Positions 8,342-18,383 of a stretch of 62,941 bases of DNA are shown piece by piece; position 1 is the stretch's first letter; each line of letters opens with the position of its first letter. This DNA comes from an uncultured Akkermansia sp. GTDB lineage: Bacteria; Verrucomicrobiota; Verrucomicrobiia; Verrucomicrobiales; Akkermansiaceae. A program made the translations under genes and the position numbers. The stretch spans positions 1 to 62,941 of the forward strand of contig CANQJI010000003.1 in NCBI GenBank assembly GCA_947624205.1, in the 5' to 3' direction. The notes beneath the pieces were generated by a model. It had not been told where the DNA came from. It did no database searches and saw only the letters and a program-made list of their open reading frames with translations.

Positions 8342-9772
8342 TCAGAGTCTGTTGAGTTGATAACCGTCCTTGCCGTCTTTCATGCCCCAACCGAGTTCGG
8401 CAAGGCGCGCGCGCAGAGCATCCGCTTTAGCCCAATCTTTTGTCAGCCGCGCCTTCCAGCGTTCCTCCGCCACAGTGCGCACCTCCTCCGGCGCTTCCTT
8501 TGCTTCGTCATCCTGCACCTCCGGCAGAATCAGTCCGAGAGCTTCCATTATGAAACGGAAGGCGCGACGGGTGGAAGCTGCTTCCTCCGGCGTCAGTTCG
8601 GCGGGGTTGATGGCATGCAGGGCGCTGAAGACGTGTCCCAGCGCTTCGGGCGTGTTCAGGTCATCTTGGAGACTCTGCCAAGCCGGGGTAAAGGTATTGA
8701 GATCCGGCGGGTTTTTGATGAGGTCTCGGTAAGTTGGATCCGGCGCTTTCACCAGGTTTGCACGGGTTGCCAGCGCATCGTCAAATCGGCGTAGTTTTCT
8801 GAGCGCCGCTGCAGCGTCCTTCATGCCCCCAAGGGTGAAGTTCAGCGGTCGTCGGTAGTAGGCTCCTGCCAACACGTAGCGCAGAGCGGCGGGGGAGTGC
8901 CCCAGCTCAGCTAAGTCGTCCAACGTGTACATGTTGCCGAGGCTCTTGCTCATTTTTGCTCCGTCCACCAGCAGGTGAGTGACGTGAAACCACTGACGCG
9001 CAAAGTTCCCGCCGCAGCCACAACGGCTCTGAGCAATCTCGTTTTCATGGTGAGGGAAGACGAGATCAACGCCGCCAGAATGCAGGTCAAAGTCATCGCC
9101 AAGATATTTATGGCTCATGGCGGAACATTCGAGGTGCCAGCCGGGGCGACCCTGACCCCACGGGGATTCCCAATAGTTTTCTCCGTCCTCAGGACGTCGA
9201 GCCTTCCAGAGTACGAAATCTGCTACGCTATCCTTTTCGTATTCATCGGTGTCGGCACGTGTTTTGGCCGTCTTTCCCAAGTTCAGCGTTTGTCCGTCGA
9301 GGTGGGCGAGTTTGCCGTAGTCAGCGTAAGACGAGATACGGAAATACACGGAACCGTCTTCACTCAGGTAAGCATGCCCCTTCTCGATGAGTTTTTTCAC
9401 TAGCTCGATCTGCTCCGGAATATGAGCAACGGCGCTGGGTTCCACATGCGGCGGCAGACAGTTGAGGGCGCGGCAGTCATCGTGGAACTTTTGCGTCCAC
9501 TTATCCGTGTACTCCTTCAGAGGGATGCCTTGAGCCTGAGAATTGCGGATGGTTTTGTCATCCACATCCGTGATATTGCGCACGTGCTTGGTGCGCAGTC
9601 CGCCCAATTCCACGACACGACGGAAGACATCCTGCGCTACGAAGGTGCGGAAGTTGCCAATGTGCGCCGCTGCATACACCGTCGGTCCGCAACAGTAAAA
9701 GCGCAACGTCTTACCATCGTGTGCTTCTACGGGAAGAAAACGGCGCGTGCAGGTGTCGAAAAGCGTGAGCAT
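8342..9772 (-). CDS. cysS: Cysteinyl-tRNA synthetase
   Basis: [61 protein letters not shown]; start at 9772 ([12 protein letters not shown]) or 9784. Confidence 0.95.
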   Translation of the reverse strand: MLTLFDTCTRRFLPVEAHDGKTLRFYCCGPTVYAAAHIGNFRTFVAQDVFRRVVELGGLRTKHVRNITDVDDKTIRNSQAQGIPLKEYTDKWTQKFHDDCRALNCLPPHVEPSAVAHIPEQIELVKKLIEKGHAYLSEDGSVYFRISSYADYGKLAHLDGQTLNLGKTAKTRADTDEYEKDSVADFVLWKARRPEDGENYWESPWGQGRPGWHLECSAMSHKYLGDDFDLHSGGVDLVFPHHENEIAQSRCGCGGNFARQWFHVTHLLVDGAKMSKSLGNMYTLDDLAELGHSPAALRYVLAGAYYRRPLNFTLGGMKDAAAALRKLRRFDDALATRANLVKAPDPTYRDLIKNPPDLNTFTPAWQSLQDDLNTPEALGHVFSALHAINPAELTPEEAASTRRAFRFIMEALGLILPEVQDDEAKEAPEEVRTVAEERWKARLTKDWAKADALRARLAELGWGMKDGKDGYQLNRL

Positions 9773-9848
9773 GACGCGCGTCATTATGCGCGATCCGTGG
9801 AGCGCTGTCAAGCTTGACATCAGCTTCGGCAGGCACTATCATGGGGAA

Positions 9849-10631
9849 ATGGAAACACTTATCTCACGCGGGATTATTCAGTCGTATTTCGGGAAGTTGG
9901 AGAAGAGTTTGGAACTTGATGCAGCCGTGGTAGGGGGAGGCCCTTCCGGCATTTTGGCGGCTTACTATCTGGCGAAGGAAGGACACCGTGTGGCGTTGTT
10001 GGATCGAAAGCTTTCTCCCGGCGGCGGGATGTGGGGCGGCGCGATGATGTTCAATGATATCGTGGTACAGGAGGAAGCGCTTCCCATCGTCGAGGAGCTT
10101 CAGATACGCTACCGAAAGTATGAGGAAGGGACGTATATTCTGGACTCTGTACATGCTACAGCCGGTTTGATTTATCGCGCCACCGAGGCCGGGGCGACCA
10201 TCTTCAACTGCTTTTCGGTGGAAGATGTGGTGTACAAACAAGGACGCGTCAGTGGCGTGGTGGTGAATTGGACTCCTGTATTGCGTGAGGGGTTGCATGT
10301 GGATCCTCTGACCTTTGCATCCCGCGTGGTATTGGATGCAACCGGGCACGATTGCGAGATTGCCAAAACCGTGGCTCGCAAGAATGGTGTGCGCCTACAA
10401 ACGGAGACGGGTGGGGTCATTGGAGAGATGAGCATGGACGCCGCTGAGGGCGAACGCACTACCATTGAAAACACGAAGGAAATTTACCCCGGACTCTTCG
10501 TCTCCGGTATGGCGGCCAATGGCGTGAGCGGCAGTTTCCGCATGGGACCTATCTTCGGTGGGATGCTTTTGAGTGGGCGCAAAGTGGCACAGCTCATGCA
10601 TGAGTCTCTCATCTCCACTGCTCAGTCCTGA
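9849..10631 (+). CDS. Thi4-family thiazole synthase, His-type (probably sulfide-dependent)
   Basis: METLISRGIIQSYFGKLEKSLELDAAVVGGGPSGILAAYYLAKEG, SPGGGMWGGAMMFN, GLHVDPLTF (His before VDP), SGMAANGVSGSFRMGPIFGGMLLSG. Confidence 0.88.
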   Translation: METLISRGIIQSYFGKLEKSLELDAAVVGGGPSGILAAYYLAKEGHRVALLDRKLSPGGGMWGGAMMFNDIVVQEEALPIVEELQIRYRKYEEGTYILDSVHATAGLIYRATEAGATIFNCFSVEDVVYKQGRVSGVVVNWTPVLREGLHVDPLTFASRVVLDATGHDCEIAKTVARKNGVRLQTETGGVIGEMSMDAAEGERTTIENTKEIYPGLFVSGMAANGVSGSFRMGPIFGGMLLSGRKVAQLMHESLISTAQS

Positions 10632-12851
10632 TCAACGAGACGAGCTCGCGGGTTTCACGCCGAGAGCTCGTGCCGCGAGGAGGCGGCAGAGAGGGTAATT
10701 GACTGCTCCGCTGGGTAGAGTGGGGATAGCGCGCAACGGGACGATGTGTTGCGGCGCCATGTTCTTGGAATAGTGGGCGTTGATAAACGTGTAGCGCAGC
10801 GTAATCACATCGTGCGGCCCCACTGTTTTGTGGAGAGTTGAGAGCAAAACGAGCACGTCTTCGTGGGTTTTATCTACGCTGTCCAATGAAACAATGACAA
10901 ACTTTGGAGGATCATCAATTTTTCGGGAGATACGTAAGAGCGAAGCGAGCAGTTGCTCCGCTTCACGGTGGGAGACGAGTTCCCCACCTACGATGGAAAA
11001 ATCTTCGTGTGGTCCCATAACGACGAGTTGACCGTCCTTCCGCAGCATTCCGATGTCTCCCGTGCAGATCCAACGTGTTGCGGGAGAGGTCGACAGCTCC
11101 GTATCTGATGCGGAGCGGGTGCAGCAAGCGGAACCTTTCACGTAAATGAGGCCCGGCTTCTCGTCTTCCTGCACTGGAGTGTCAGATTCGAGAGAGCCGA
11201 TGCGCAGGGCAAGACCGGAAATCAGTTGACCGGCAGTGCCCGGGGAACCGTGACGGATCTGCAGGCTATCCGACGTTTCGGGCGTATCGTCCTGAGGCGG
11301 CAGAGAGCACGCGCAGGGCATTGCCGCATGCAGCGGAAGATAGCACTCACAGAGGTGAATTTTGTGGGAGGTGTACGCGCGGCGGATGTCATCTGCGGAA
11401 ATATGTCCTGAGACCAGCAGGAGGCGGAGCGAAGAGAGTTCTTCTCCCCGGCAGGCTGCGAGGAGAGGAGGAACTTGCTTCGGATCAATTATGGTGCGGG
11501 TCGGTTTGTAGCGTGAGGCAAGCTCGCAGAGACGTTTGCCGGCTTTCGGTTCCGGGTAGGTGACGAGGTCTGCCCCTTCGAGGAGAGGATGCAGGAACCC
11601 CAGCAGAAAGCCTGCCCGATGGTGGAACGGCAGGCAACTGAGAACGCGCTCCTTCCCGTTACTCCCAATGCGGTTGCGTGTGAGTCGATACCCGGTCAGG
11701 ATTGCACGGTGACTCATGCTTACACCGCGCAGACCGGTTCCGTCACTGTAACTGTTGTAAATGACGACAGATTCCTGGTCGGGATTTTGTTCCGGCGTGC
11801 GGATCCAATTTTCTAATTTCTTCTCGCCAAGAAGCCCCATGAAAAGATCCTGCCCAGCCCTCAAAAGACCGCCATTTGTCGGGAGAAGCTCATCGATATA
11901 AAGTGTGTCGCGCGTCGGAGGCCAAACAAAGTTCTCAAGGTTTTCCACAAAATTATGACCCGAAAGGAAACGTGTCACGCGTGCCTGCTCGATCATGCGA
12001 CGGAAAGCGGATGAGGGATAGGTGAAGTCAATATTCACCGGGGTAATGCCTGCGAGGATGCACGCCACATTGGCGATGATGGAAAGGCGTCCGGGCGGTA
12101 AGATGATGCCAAGACGTTGTGTGATGATGTGTCGCCTCAGATGTCGTGCTAATGGCGCTGCCAGCGAAAGCAGACGCCTGTAGCTTATGCTTTCTTCGTT
12201 CACTCCGTCAATGATCAGAGAGCGCGGGTGTTCAAGCAGACTGTGAAGGAGCGTCCCGGCGAGGGTGCCAGATGAGTTTTGCTCTTCCACGGAAGCCACT
12301 TGATCGGCCGCGGCGATTTCCCACGCGGCGGAGACGGAGCGCGCGGCGTTGATTCCGGCGCGTACCGGCGGCATGATGCACAGAATGGCGTGCGTGAAAG
12401 GAGGCCTGGTACAAAGGGCTTCACAGTAACCATCGTGCAATGAGTAAAGTCCTTCGTATACAGGAATGATCTCGTTTTGAATATCTGAGAGCAGGTAGGC
12501 AAGGAGTGCAGACGGTACGTCAGATGTGCAGGCCGGTGGTTGATCAGGGTGTCCAGGCAGAAGTACCACGTGGAGTCCGGCAGCCATCTTTGACTTGATT
12601 TGTACACGCAGAGATTCTCTCTTTTGCCGGGTCATGGAGAATAGAATACCGCCTCCACGGCGATGGGAGACGTAGTCTATCATTTCTCTCGATGGACGCA
12701 GGGAATCCTCAACAAGCCAGGCCACTTTTTCTTCACCGCCGAGAGCAGATTCAAGTGCGCGCAAGGTTGGTAGGTGCAGTCTGTTGACCAAGATTAAGTG
12801 AGGGGATTTCGGTACGTTTTCTGTCCCTTCAATGCTCACATCGACCGCCAT
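10632..12851 (-). CDS. Aas-like two-domain protein: N-terminal acyltransferase-like + AMP-binding (acyl-ACP/CoA synthetase-like) domain, degenerate motifs
   Basis: 739 aa; N-terminus LILVNRLHLPTLRALESAL...AAGLHVVLLPG; AMP-binding part VVIYNSYSDGTGLRGVSMSHRAI, RWICTGDIGMLRKDGQLVVMG. Confidence 0.6.
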   Translation of the reverse strand: MAVDVSIEGTENVPKSPHLILVNRLHLPTLRALESALGGEEKVAWLVEDSLRPSREMIDYVSHRRGGGILFSMTRQKRESLRVQIKSKMAAGLHVVLLPGHPDQPPACTSDVPSALLAYLLSDIQNEIIPVYEGLYSLHDGYCEALCTRPPFTHAILCIMPPVRAGINAARSVSAAWEIAAADQVASVEEQNSSGTLAGTLLHSLLEHPRSLIIDGVNEESISYRRLLSLAAPLARHLRRHIITQRLGIILPPGRLSIIANVACILAGITPVNIDFTYPSSAFRRMIEQARVTRFLSGHNFVENLENFVWPPTRDTLYIDELLPTNGGLLRAGQDLFMGLLGEKKLENWIRTPEQNPDQESVVIYNSYSDGTGLRGVSMSHRAILTGYRLTRNRIGSNGKERVLSCLPFHHRAGFLLGFLHPLLEGADLVTYPEPKAGKRLCELASRYKPTRTIIDPKQVPPLLAACRGEELSSLRLLLVSGHISADDIRRAYTSHKIHLCECYLPLHAAMPCACSLPPQDDTPETSDSLQIRHGSPGTAGQLISGLALRIGSLESDTPVQEDEKPGLIYVKGSACCTRSASDTELSTSPATRWICTGDIGMLRKDGQLVVMGPHEDFSIVGGELVSHREAEQLLASLLRISRKIDDPPKFVIVSLDSVDKTHEDVLVLLSTLHKTVGPHDVITLRYTFINAHYSKNMAPQHIVPLRAIPTLPSGAVNYPLCRLLAARALGVKPASSSR

Positions 12852-12898
12852 AACAGCGTGATTATATCACGAGGATTCGGTGCATGCAATATCATACC

Positions 12899-13000
12899 CC
12901 GGGGCAAACGCATTAGAAATGCGTTTGCCTATGTACGATGTACGATTTTCGATGTACGATTTGGGGAGTTCCCGCGCTTGCGCGCGAATTTGGCGATACT
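12899..13000. repeat. Composite intergenic repeat, locus R6 (short)
   Basis: GGCAAACGCATTAGAAATGCGTTTGCC (12903-12928) + TATGTACGATGTACGATTTTCGATGTACGATTT + CCCGCGCTTGCGCGCGAATTTGGCG. Confidence 0.88.
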
Positions 13001-13228
13001 GGGCGGGGCATATGGCTGCGACATTCATGATGTGTGCGGATGGGAAACGGAGCGCAATCGTGTCGCCCCCTGCGGCCGCGCTGAGACCCCTGCGGGGAAG
13101 GCAGAATTGTTGAGAAATATGGCGGGCAGGTTCGAATTGAGATCTCTGGGATACAAAGCGAGTATATTTCAGCTACTCACTTCGTAAATTATCGATATGC
13201 TGTATCTCGTTGCGAAGGCAAACTGTGC

Positions 13229-13249
13229 ATCTCTTTTCGAAAGAGATGT
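13229..13249. promoter_or_regulatory. Perfect hairpin CATCTCTTTTCGAAAGAGATG upstream of the Sel1/CsgG gene
   Basis: 9-bp stem around TCG; related TTCGAAAAGAGAT recurs at about 13404-13416. Confidence 0.3.
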
Positions 13250-13425
13250 CCAGATAAAAACGACGTTATGTATTATTTTCCAACGTGAGCATACTTTCGA
13301 AGAATTCAGATTCTGAGAAGACTCACGCTAGGAAAAGAAAGAGACATCTCTTGTAAATATTTCTCTTTGAATTGAATACAAATACGATCCTGTATATCGC
13401 ATTCGAAAAGAGATATGCTGCGGGC

Positions 13426-15411
13426 ATGGAGCGATCCAAAATAGTGAAATTGGTGGTGAGTATTGCACTCATTCTATTTTCTATGTCGGTGATGCCACAG
13501 GCGTGGGCTGCGGCGGAGGGAGACATGACCGTACTGCGAGCCGCACATCGTGGGGATGTGAATGCTATGCGTCGCATAGGTATGCGCATGTATCGGGGAT
13601 GCTCTGTTGGCGATCGTTCGACCGGGATACAATGGTTGGAGAAGGCAGCGGGGAAAGGAGATGCGGAAGCCATGTATCTGTTGGGGCGCATTTACGCGGC
13701 AAAAAATAATCACGAGCTTAGCGATGAGTATCTCAAGAAAGCAGCAGATCGAGGATATACAAAAGCGGTAGTTTATTTGAAGAAAAAGGAAAAGGCGGCG
13801 GAGAGCAAAGAAGAGATGGGTATTGCATTTAATGGGGGAGGGCAGGAGCAAGATGAAACGAGTAAAGGGGGTGAAGGCTCGGACCCTATCTACACTAATT
13901 CTGATAAGACGACGACACAGGTCGTCAAGCCTGCCATCAATACCTGCAGTGTGGAAAAAGCCGCGCAAAATATGGCTAGCGAGATCAAGAAAGGAACGGC
14001 TGCGGCCCAGGTGAAGACGGTGGCTATGGTTGATTTTCTCTGCAACGGTGGAGCAAAGAATAGGTTGACGGATGCAGTGCGTGACAAGGTGCTGGAGGAG
14101 ATCGTGAATGCGAATGGACCTGATGTGTTGGATCGAAAGGATGTTGCCATGCTTGCGCAGGAAGGTGGAGCTCAGGGAGAAGTTGTGTCGCCGCAAGCTT
14201 CTACGGCCGTCTTAATGGGCGAAGTTATTTGTCAACCCGGCGGAGATATCGGTTACTTAATCTATCGCGTTTTCCACACAATGAATATGCGTATTCTCGC
14301 CGCAGGATTCGTACCGGTGAAGTGGAATGACAGCGAGAAACGGCTCTTAAATGGACCTTCTTCCCGTATAGCCACGGCAGAACTTCCCTTTATTCAACAA
14401 GACAAATTAAAAGATATGGTATCCAAAGTGAAATCGCGCGTTTCATGCGGTATCGCAATGGTGCATGATGGAGGGGCGGTAGCGAGTAACACAGTTGAGA
14501 ATCGGGCGGCCTTTGCGCAGATTCTTGCCGCCCTGCATCAAGGCGGGTGTGTTCTCTATGAAAGGGAATTCTTCCAACAGGCAGCGACCGAGGCTTCCAC
14601 GTCCGGTCAAGGCGTAATGCCCGAGAAAGTCGGAGCTTTGGCAAAGGTGCAGCTTACTCCAAGCAGCGGATCAGAAAATAGCCTCAAGTTGCAGGTTACA
14701 GCTTATCCGAATAGTCGTCTCTTGTCTATCGTGAATCTCACTCAACAACGAGGGGCAGCCATCGGTTCGATGGTTGGAAATAATGATGAAAACAATCTTG
14801 AATTCTTGTTGAACGGAATGAAACAAGAAATGTCAGACGTAAAACTCGTTTTTGAGTACGAGTGTACGTTGACGGAGGATTATGCTATCCCGGAAGAAAT
14901 CTTTGAGAAAAATGAAAGAAGTATTGATTTCGAAAGTGCGAGGTATGATGATCCCAATCGGGTTTCTTGGTATAGCGGCAGTATTGAGAAGGATACGAAA
15001 TCAGCAGATGCTCACGCTCTTATGTTTGAATTGACCCAGGCTAAGTTGCGTGAGACGGAAAAGAAAGAGGAGGTTAAGAAAGTCCTAGCGGCGGCCGCCG
15101 CCATTGGAGGAAAAACTCCCAGTGGGGAAGTATATGTCGGACCTCTTCAACTCTGTCTTATGGAAGCCGCAGATTGTTTGCAGTTTAGAAGGGAGAAAAG
15201 AGTTGGGAATCTGAATTCTTGGCGGTTCATGAAAAAAATTGGTGAAGGAGAAAGGAAACTCAGTGGAACATTTGAGGGTGATGGAGATCTTCCCAAGTTC
15301 AACTACACGACGGAAGTTCAGTGGAGCGGAGGCCTTCCTCTCCAAGTCAAATGCCGTGTGGATTTCACGCCCAGCAAAAAGGATATTATCAAGAAAACTT
15401 CCAAAAACTAA
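13426..15411 (+). CDS. Secreted protein with Sel1-like repeats and a CsgG/FlgO-like domain
   Basis: Signal-like N-terminus MERSKIVKLVVSIALILFSMSVMPQAWA; Sel1-type repeats; VKTVAMVDFLCNGGAKNRLTDAVRDKVLEEI...DVLDRKDVAMLAQE. Confidence 0.6.
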   Translation: MERSKIVKLVVSIALILFSMSVMPQAWAAAEGDMTVLRAAHRGDVNAMRRIGMRMYRGCSVGDRSTGIQWLEKAAGKGDAEAMYLLGRIYAAKNNHELSDEYLKKAADRGYTKAVVYLKKKEKAAESKEEMGIAFNGGGQEQDETSKGGEGSDPIYTNSDKTTTQVVKPAINTCSVEKAAQNMASEIKKGTAAAQVKTVAMVDFLCNGGAKNRLTDAVRDKVLEEIVNANGPDVLDRKDVAMLAQEGGAQGEVVSPQASTAVLMGEVICQPGGDIGYLIYRVFHTMNMRILAAGFVPVKWNDSEKRLLNGPSSRIATAELPFIQQDKLKDMVSKVKSRVSCGIAMVHDGGAVASNTVENRAAFAQILAALHQGGCVLYEREFFQQAATEASTSGQGVMPEKVGALAKVQLTPSSGSENSLKLQVTAYPNSRLLSIVNLTQQRGAAIGSMVGNNDENNLEFLLNGMKQEMSDVKLVFEYECTLTEDYAIPEEIFEKNERSIDFESARYDDPNRVSWYSGSIEKDTKSADAHALMFELTQAKLRETEKKEEVKKVLAAAAAIGGKTPSGEVYVGPLQLCLMEAADCLQFRREKRVGNLNSWRFMKKIGEGERKLSGTFEGDGDLPKFNYTTEVQWSGGLPLQVKCRVDFTPSKKDIIKKTSKN

Positions 15412-15422
15412 CACCACCAACT

Positions 15423-16460
15423 ATGAAAACAACACTAATTGCAATGATGGGGCTCGCATCGACTTGTTTGCTAGCTCAAACTCCTGGCACTATCATGGTT
15501 GCCCCGACCAAACCGCAGATAGCGGTCCCTATTTTTCAAAATAAAACGGGGGGATCCGTCTCACGCGTAGCAGCTGGCCAATATACGGAGAAAAGGGGAT
15601 CGGGTTCATCGGACGTGCCGACAGGGCAGCCGGTAGGCTCTGATACGGGAAACTGGAATGACGTACCGGAGCGAAAAATAGAGGCAGTTCCTTCATCGGG
15701 GCTCCGGCTTCCTGAGGCTGCAACTGAGATTGCAACCAATGCTGTGAAAGAAGCTCTCACCAATAGTGGAAAGTTCACTGTCGTCGATTACTCGCCGTTG
15801 GTCGAGATGGAAATAGATAGCAAGAGAACAAAAGAGCATGTAGATGGTTACCGTGTAAGTGCAAACTCGGGCATTGAGTATCTCCTTGTTGGAAGCATCA
15901 ACAATTATCGTGTGCGCAATGAGAAGAGTGTGGTTTACGGTGTGCGCCACTGGCGGAATACAGTGACCGTCAGCATGGATATGAAATTATTGCGAGCCAG
16001 TACACAGGAGGTTATCGCAAGCAAGACGATGTCTGAAAAACTTACCCGCGATATTCCACAGGGAGTTACGGAAATGGAGGGGTTGAATGATGATTGGGAG
16101 GAGCCTTTGCGTATGGCAATTGAATCTGCCGTGCCCAAGTTTATTGCTTCCATTAATGTGGAAGGTTCCACAGGTACGATGACTCCCGCTGCTCCTACGG
16201 TGGATTTTGAAGTCAACTCAACCCCGGATGGAGCTGATGTGGAATACAATAATTCTTTTGTGGGGAATACGCCCTGCACGGTGAAAGCCCCGGCGGCGCC
16301 CGGAATTCTTCGTGTCTCCCTTGCCGGCTACGAGCCTTGGGAGAAGAGAGTTACCCCATCTGCCGGAATGCGCATATCCCCGAAACTTCAAAAGGTTGAA
16401 AAGCCTGTCATTGTGCAACCCCAGCAGCCTGTGCCCGCTCCTGCTCCGGTTCAGCAGTAA
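15423..16460 (+). CDS. CsgG-like secreted protein with C-terminal PEGA domain
   Basis: MKTTLIAMMGLASTCLLAQ leader; IAVPIFQNKTG...ATEIATNAVKEALTNSGKFTVVDYSPLVE...YLLVGSINNYRV; PEGA FEVNSTPDGADVEYNNSFVGNTPCTVKAPAAPGILRVSLAGYEPWEKRV. Confidence 0.65.
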   Translation: MKTTLIAMMGLASTCLLAQTPGTIMVAPTKPQIAVPIFQNKTGGSVSRVAAGQYTEKRGSGSSDVPTGQPVGSDTGNWNDVPERKIEAVPSSGLRLPEAATEIATNAVKEALTNSGKFTVVDYSPLVEMEIDSKRTKEHVDGYRVSANSGIEYLLVGSINNYRVRNEKSVVYGVRHWRNTVTVSMDMKLLRASTQEVIASKTMSEKLTRDIPQGVTEMEGLNDDWEEPLRMAIESAVPKFIASINVEGSTGTMTPAAPTVDFEVNSTPDGADVEYNNSFVGNTPCTVKAPAAPGILRVSLAGYEPWEKRVTPSAGMRISPKLQKVEKPVIVQPQQPVPAPAPVQQ

Positions 16461-17347
16461 TGGTCTTTGCCATCATGAAAGGATATCGATTCAGTCAGAT
16501 ACTGATCCTCCTGTTGCTGTTGCTACCCTTCGTAGGGTTGGCTACGGGTTTCTTTCAGGGGAGTAGCAGTCTGAATCTACTGACAGCCCTGCTTCTGGTG
16601 CTTCCCTCGGTGCTCCTCATGCTCGTTCCCCTCAATTTATTCAGAGCCGGCACCCCGGGAAGTTGCCGGGCAGGAGGAAGCATTCTTGCGGCGTGGGGGG
16701 TCCTGATCGTTGCGTTCATCGTCGCGATCAGGTGTTCATCATCATTCTGGGCAAGGGTGAGCTTGGAAGATCCGACAGGGAGCATGATTTTAGCTCTGAG
16801 CGCCGTCTGTTTGCTTGTCGGAATTGTCGTCGCGTTGGTTCGACTGTTGATTGGAGTGTGGCATTATTGCCGCAGTCACCCTCGTTCGAGTCTTATTTCG
16901 TCGCTCTTCCCCACGCGGCAGAGTCGCCTCTGCGCATTATTTATTGTGTGGCAGGTCGTGTTATGCTACATGGGGATCCGGTGGGCCTCACAGCTGCCGG
17001 ATGGCCCATCATCGCCTGATGAAATGGTGATTGTCAAACTCCTTGTAACGCTTGGTGTTTTGTTGCCCCTATCGTTTCCTTCGTTGATTTGGACACTCAC
17101 TTGCGAGTCTGATACGGCTTGTCAGCATACTGCTACACGGCTTGCGTGGCCCGTGTTTATCGTCAGTTTCAGCATCCTCATTACCAGCTCGCTCTGTTTC
17201 ATCTTTTCCGGTCCCCAAACTGGGACGGTGCTCATGGCTTTTGGGATGCCTGTACTACAACCTGCTGCCGCACTTATCGTGCATGCCTACATGGTGTGGC
17301 GTGAGAATAAGGATGAAAAGAAAGTAAAAATGAATGGGGGATCATAA
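16460..17347 (+). CDS. Polytopic membrane protein, unknown function
   Basis: 295 aa with multiple hydrophobic helices; starts at the stop of the preceding gene. Confidence 0.65.
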   Translation: MVFAIMKGYRFSQILILLLLLLPFVGLATGFFQGSSSLNLLTALLLVLPSVLLMLVPLNLFRAGTPGSCRAGGSILAAWGVLIVAFIVAIRCSSSFWARVSLEDPTGSMILALSAVCLLVGIVVALVRLLIGVWHYCRSHPRSSLISSLFPTRQSRLCALFIVWQVVLCYMGIRWASQLPDGPSSPDEMVIVKLLVTLGVLLPLSFPSLIWTLTCESDTACQHTATRLAWPVFIVSFSILITSSLCFIFSGPQTGTVLMAFGMPVLQPAAALIVHAYMVWRENKDEKKVKMNGGS

Positions 17348-17348
17348 A

Positions 17349-17459
17349 ATGAGAAGAACCGTAGCGCTATGTGCCGCACTGGCAGTATGGACAGGTCTGT
17401 TCTATGTGATTCTGAAAGGGGCACATCCCGGAAAGGATGACGGGACGAGCCCAAAATAG
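17349..17459 (+). CDS. Possible 36-aa single-TM small protein (MRRTVALCAALAVWTGLFYVILKGAHPGKDDGTSPK)
   Basis: Short frame between two co-directional CDSs; hydrophobic helix. Confidence 0.35.
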   Translation: MRRTVALCAALAVWTGLFYVILKGAHPGKDDGTSPK

Positions 17460-17510
17460 GTACGTACCCAATTTCATACAGCACAAAAATAATCTGAAAA
17501 ACATCAGGAT

Positions 17511-18263
17511 ATGGCAGACAATCCTACAGAAGATCAAGAAAAGAAGGAGCGTGATGAGCGTATTGTTCGTATGTTTGAGCAAGAGGGGTTGACACGAGAG
17601 CAAATCGCGGCTTCCCTGGTGAGCGGGGAAATAGATGAACAATCCGCAAAGTTGTTGGTGGATAAAATACTCACTGACAAAAAAGCCTCCTATGCCTGGG
17701 GTATATTGTGGGGGGTACTATGGTGCGTCGGAGGAATCGTGGCAACAGCGGCAAGTTATGGTGCGGCGCGTCCGGGAGGGCGATACTCTTTGTTTTGGGG
17801 TGCTGTGTTATATGGTATTTTTAAATTGATTGTGTCGATATGGGGATGTGTGAAATATTCGCGGATGTCACAAGGACAGCAGGCTCAGACAATAATTACA
17901 ACGTCTTCGCCACAAGTGTCATGCGGCATGCCACAGCCTGTTCCGTCCATGCCGCCAGCGTTCGGGATGGCCCCAGTGCAAGGTGTTCCTCCCACGCCCG
18001 TTATCCCCTCACAACCGTTGCCGCCCACGCCACAGACAATTGCAGTTCCGCCCTGCACGGATGGGGACTCGACTGTCTCTGTGGGGCGAGATGGATCTAA
18101 AGAGCGGTTTTATTACGTCATGGTTCGGGAGAACCGGTTAGGACCATTTGACCACCAGCAGTTAGTGCGATTGCTTACAAGTGGTCAGGTCACTGCCGAT
18201 ACCCTTGTTTGGACGGAAGGTATGGAGCAGTGGCAACCTATTCGACAAGTTCAGCTCGTGTAA
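17511..18263 (+). CDS. Membrane protein with Pro-rich linker and C-terminal GYF_2-like domain
   Basis: Central TM segments, PPTPVIPSQPLPPTPQT linker, RFYYVMVRENRLGPFDHQQLVRLLTSGQVTADTLVWTEGMEQWQPI. Confidence 0.75.
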   Translation: MADNPTEDQEKKERDERIVRMFEQEGLTREQIAASLVSGEIDEQSAKLLVDKILTDKKASYAWGILWGVLWCVGGIVATAASYGAARPGGRYSLFWGAVLYGIFKLIVSIWGCVKYSRMSQGQQAQTIITTSSPQVSCGMPQPVPSMPPAFGMAPVQGVPPTPVIPSQPLPPTPQTIAVPPCTDGDSTVSVGRDGSKERFYYVMVRENRLGPFDHQQLVRLLTSGQVTADTLVWTEGMEQWQPIRQVQLV

Positions 18264-18383
18264 TCATTTATAAAGCATTTATGCTAATAATTTATCATTA
18301 AACATCAACAATACCTCACTATGCCAGACAGTCAGCAACCCTACTATGTAAATACCGGCAATGGACCTGCCGGTCCATACACT
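18180..18383 (+). repeat. Direct repeat copy A (GYF end + intergene + GYF start)
   Basis: AGTGGTCAGGTCACTGCCGATACC...CAAGTTCAGCTCGTGTAATC...CATTAAACATCAACAATACCTCACTATG...; copy B at 19440-19640. Confidence 0.85.
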
